Shown here: one piece after another, positions 5,034 through 5,415 of the stretch
Numbering within the stretch: position 1 is the first letter of the stretch
Layout: every line of letters starts with the position of its first letter
Assembly: GCA_016875755.1 (NCBI GenBank)
Contig: VGOX01000185.1
Coordinates: forward strand, 1-5,415
Source: Chloroflexota bacterium
Lineage (GTDB): Bacteria > Chloroflexota > Anaerolineae > Anaerolineales > Villigracilaceae
Length of the DNA: 5,415 nt
Direction: 5' to 3'
Position numbers and translations under genes: made by a program
The notes under the pieces: model-generated
What the model saw: only the letters and a program-made list of their open reading frames with translations
The model's database searches: none
Told to the model about the DNA's origin: nothing

Positions 5034-5415
5034 ATGAAACTAAAACTTGCCCTCGCGCAGATCAACACCAAACTTGGCGATGTCGAAGCCAACCTCGCCA
5101 AACATCTGGAATACATCGAACAAGCTAAATCCCAAAAAGCGGATTTACTTGTCTTCCCCGAACTCTCCCTTACTGGATATGTCTTACAGGATCTCGTCGC
5201 TTCGGTTGCCCACAAACCCACGGAAGACGACCCAATCTTCAAACATCTCCTCGCCGCTTCCCATGACCTTGATCTGGTCGTCGGCTTCGTGGATGAAGAC
5301 TCCCGTCACCGTTTTTACATTGCCTCCGCCTATCTTTCGGGTGGGGAAGTCCTGCATGTTCATCACAAGGTCTACCTCCCAACTTATGGATTATTCGACG
5401 AAGGACGCTTCTTCG
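5034..5415 (+). CDS. Nitrilase-superfamily carbon-nitrogen hydrolase, N-terminal part (3' end outside window)
   Basis: The 127 visible residues are the first half of a nitrilase fold. MKLKLALAQINTKLGDVEAN is the standard opening strand and turn. LLVFPELSLTGY (38-49) supplies the catalytic Glu43. VHHKVYLPTYGLFDEGRFF (109-127) supplies the catalytic Lys112. The catalytic Cys lies beyond the window. Family members hydrolyse or transfer from C-N bonds of amides. The LPTYGLFDEGRFF stretch occurs both in glutamine-dependent NAD+ synthetases, where this domain supplies ammonia to a C-terminal synthetase domain, and in stand-alone amidases of about 280 residues, so the two cannot be separated here. 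ATG 5034 fits the family start; an upstream in-frame GTG (5016) would add residues unlike the family. Codons favour C-ending forms (CTC, GCC, GTC, TTC), unlike the beta-CASP gene just upstream. Confidence 0.85.
   Translation, partial: MKLKLALAQINTKLGDVEANLAKHLEYIEQAKSQKADLLVFPELSLTGYVLQDLVASVAHKPTEDDPIFKHLLAASHDLDLVVGFVDEDSRHRFYIASAYLSGGEVLHVHHKVYLPTYGLFDEGRFF

Overview
The window carries genes only on the + strand: five complete protein genes, one tRNA gene and a partial gene at each end. It looks like housekeeping chromosome of a free-living bacterium. The tRNA has no encoded CCA, several genes have a TATAAT-like box almost touching the start codon, G+C is about one half by eye, and short heptamer repeats lie between genes. 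Together these fit Chloroflexota (Anaerolineae-like), but that is an inference from general resemblance and nothing here proves it.

Layout. Positions 2-112 hold the tail of an unrecognised gene. Positions 161-1752 hold a membrane operon: an NfeD-type protein, then a slipin/stomatin (SPFH) protein, closed by a strong intrinsic terminator. The T-run of that terminator touches the ATG of a RimI-like GNAT acetyltransferase (1753-2184). An RNA-processing pair follows: ribonuclease D with an HRDC domain (2268-3404), overlapping by 11 nt a beta-CASP metallo-beta-lactamase-fold nuclease (3394-4788). Next come tRNA-Ser(CGA) (4827-4913) with its own promoter and terminator, a 56-bp array of heptamers that reverses orientation midway (4955-5010), and the start of a nitrilase-superfamily gene (5034 to the window end).

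How the genes work together. NfeD and slipin are a conserved membrane pair, and their adjacency with one promoter and one terminator supports joint action. RNase D and the beta-CASP protein are both RNA nucleases by family, are probably translationally coupled, and sit directly upstream of a tRNA that needs 3' trimming and CCA addition. The GNAT and nitrilase genes show no clear functional link to their neighbours.

I found no defence system, mobile element or CRISPR array. The points most worth a second look are regulatory: probable leaderless starts, a promoter whose start point falls inside a terminator hairpin, and the orientation-switching heptamer array.
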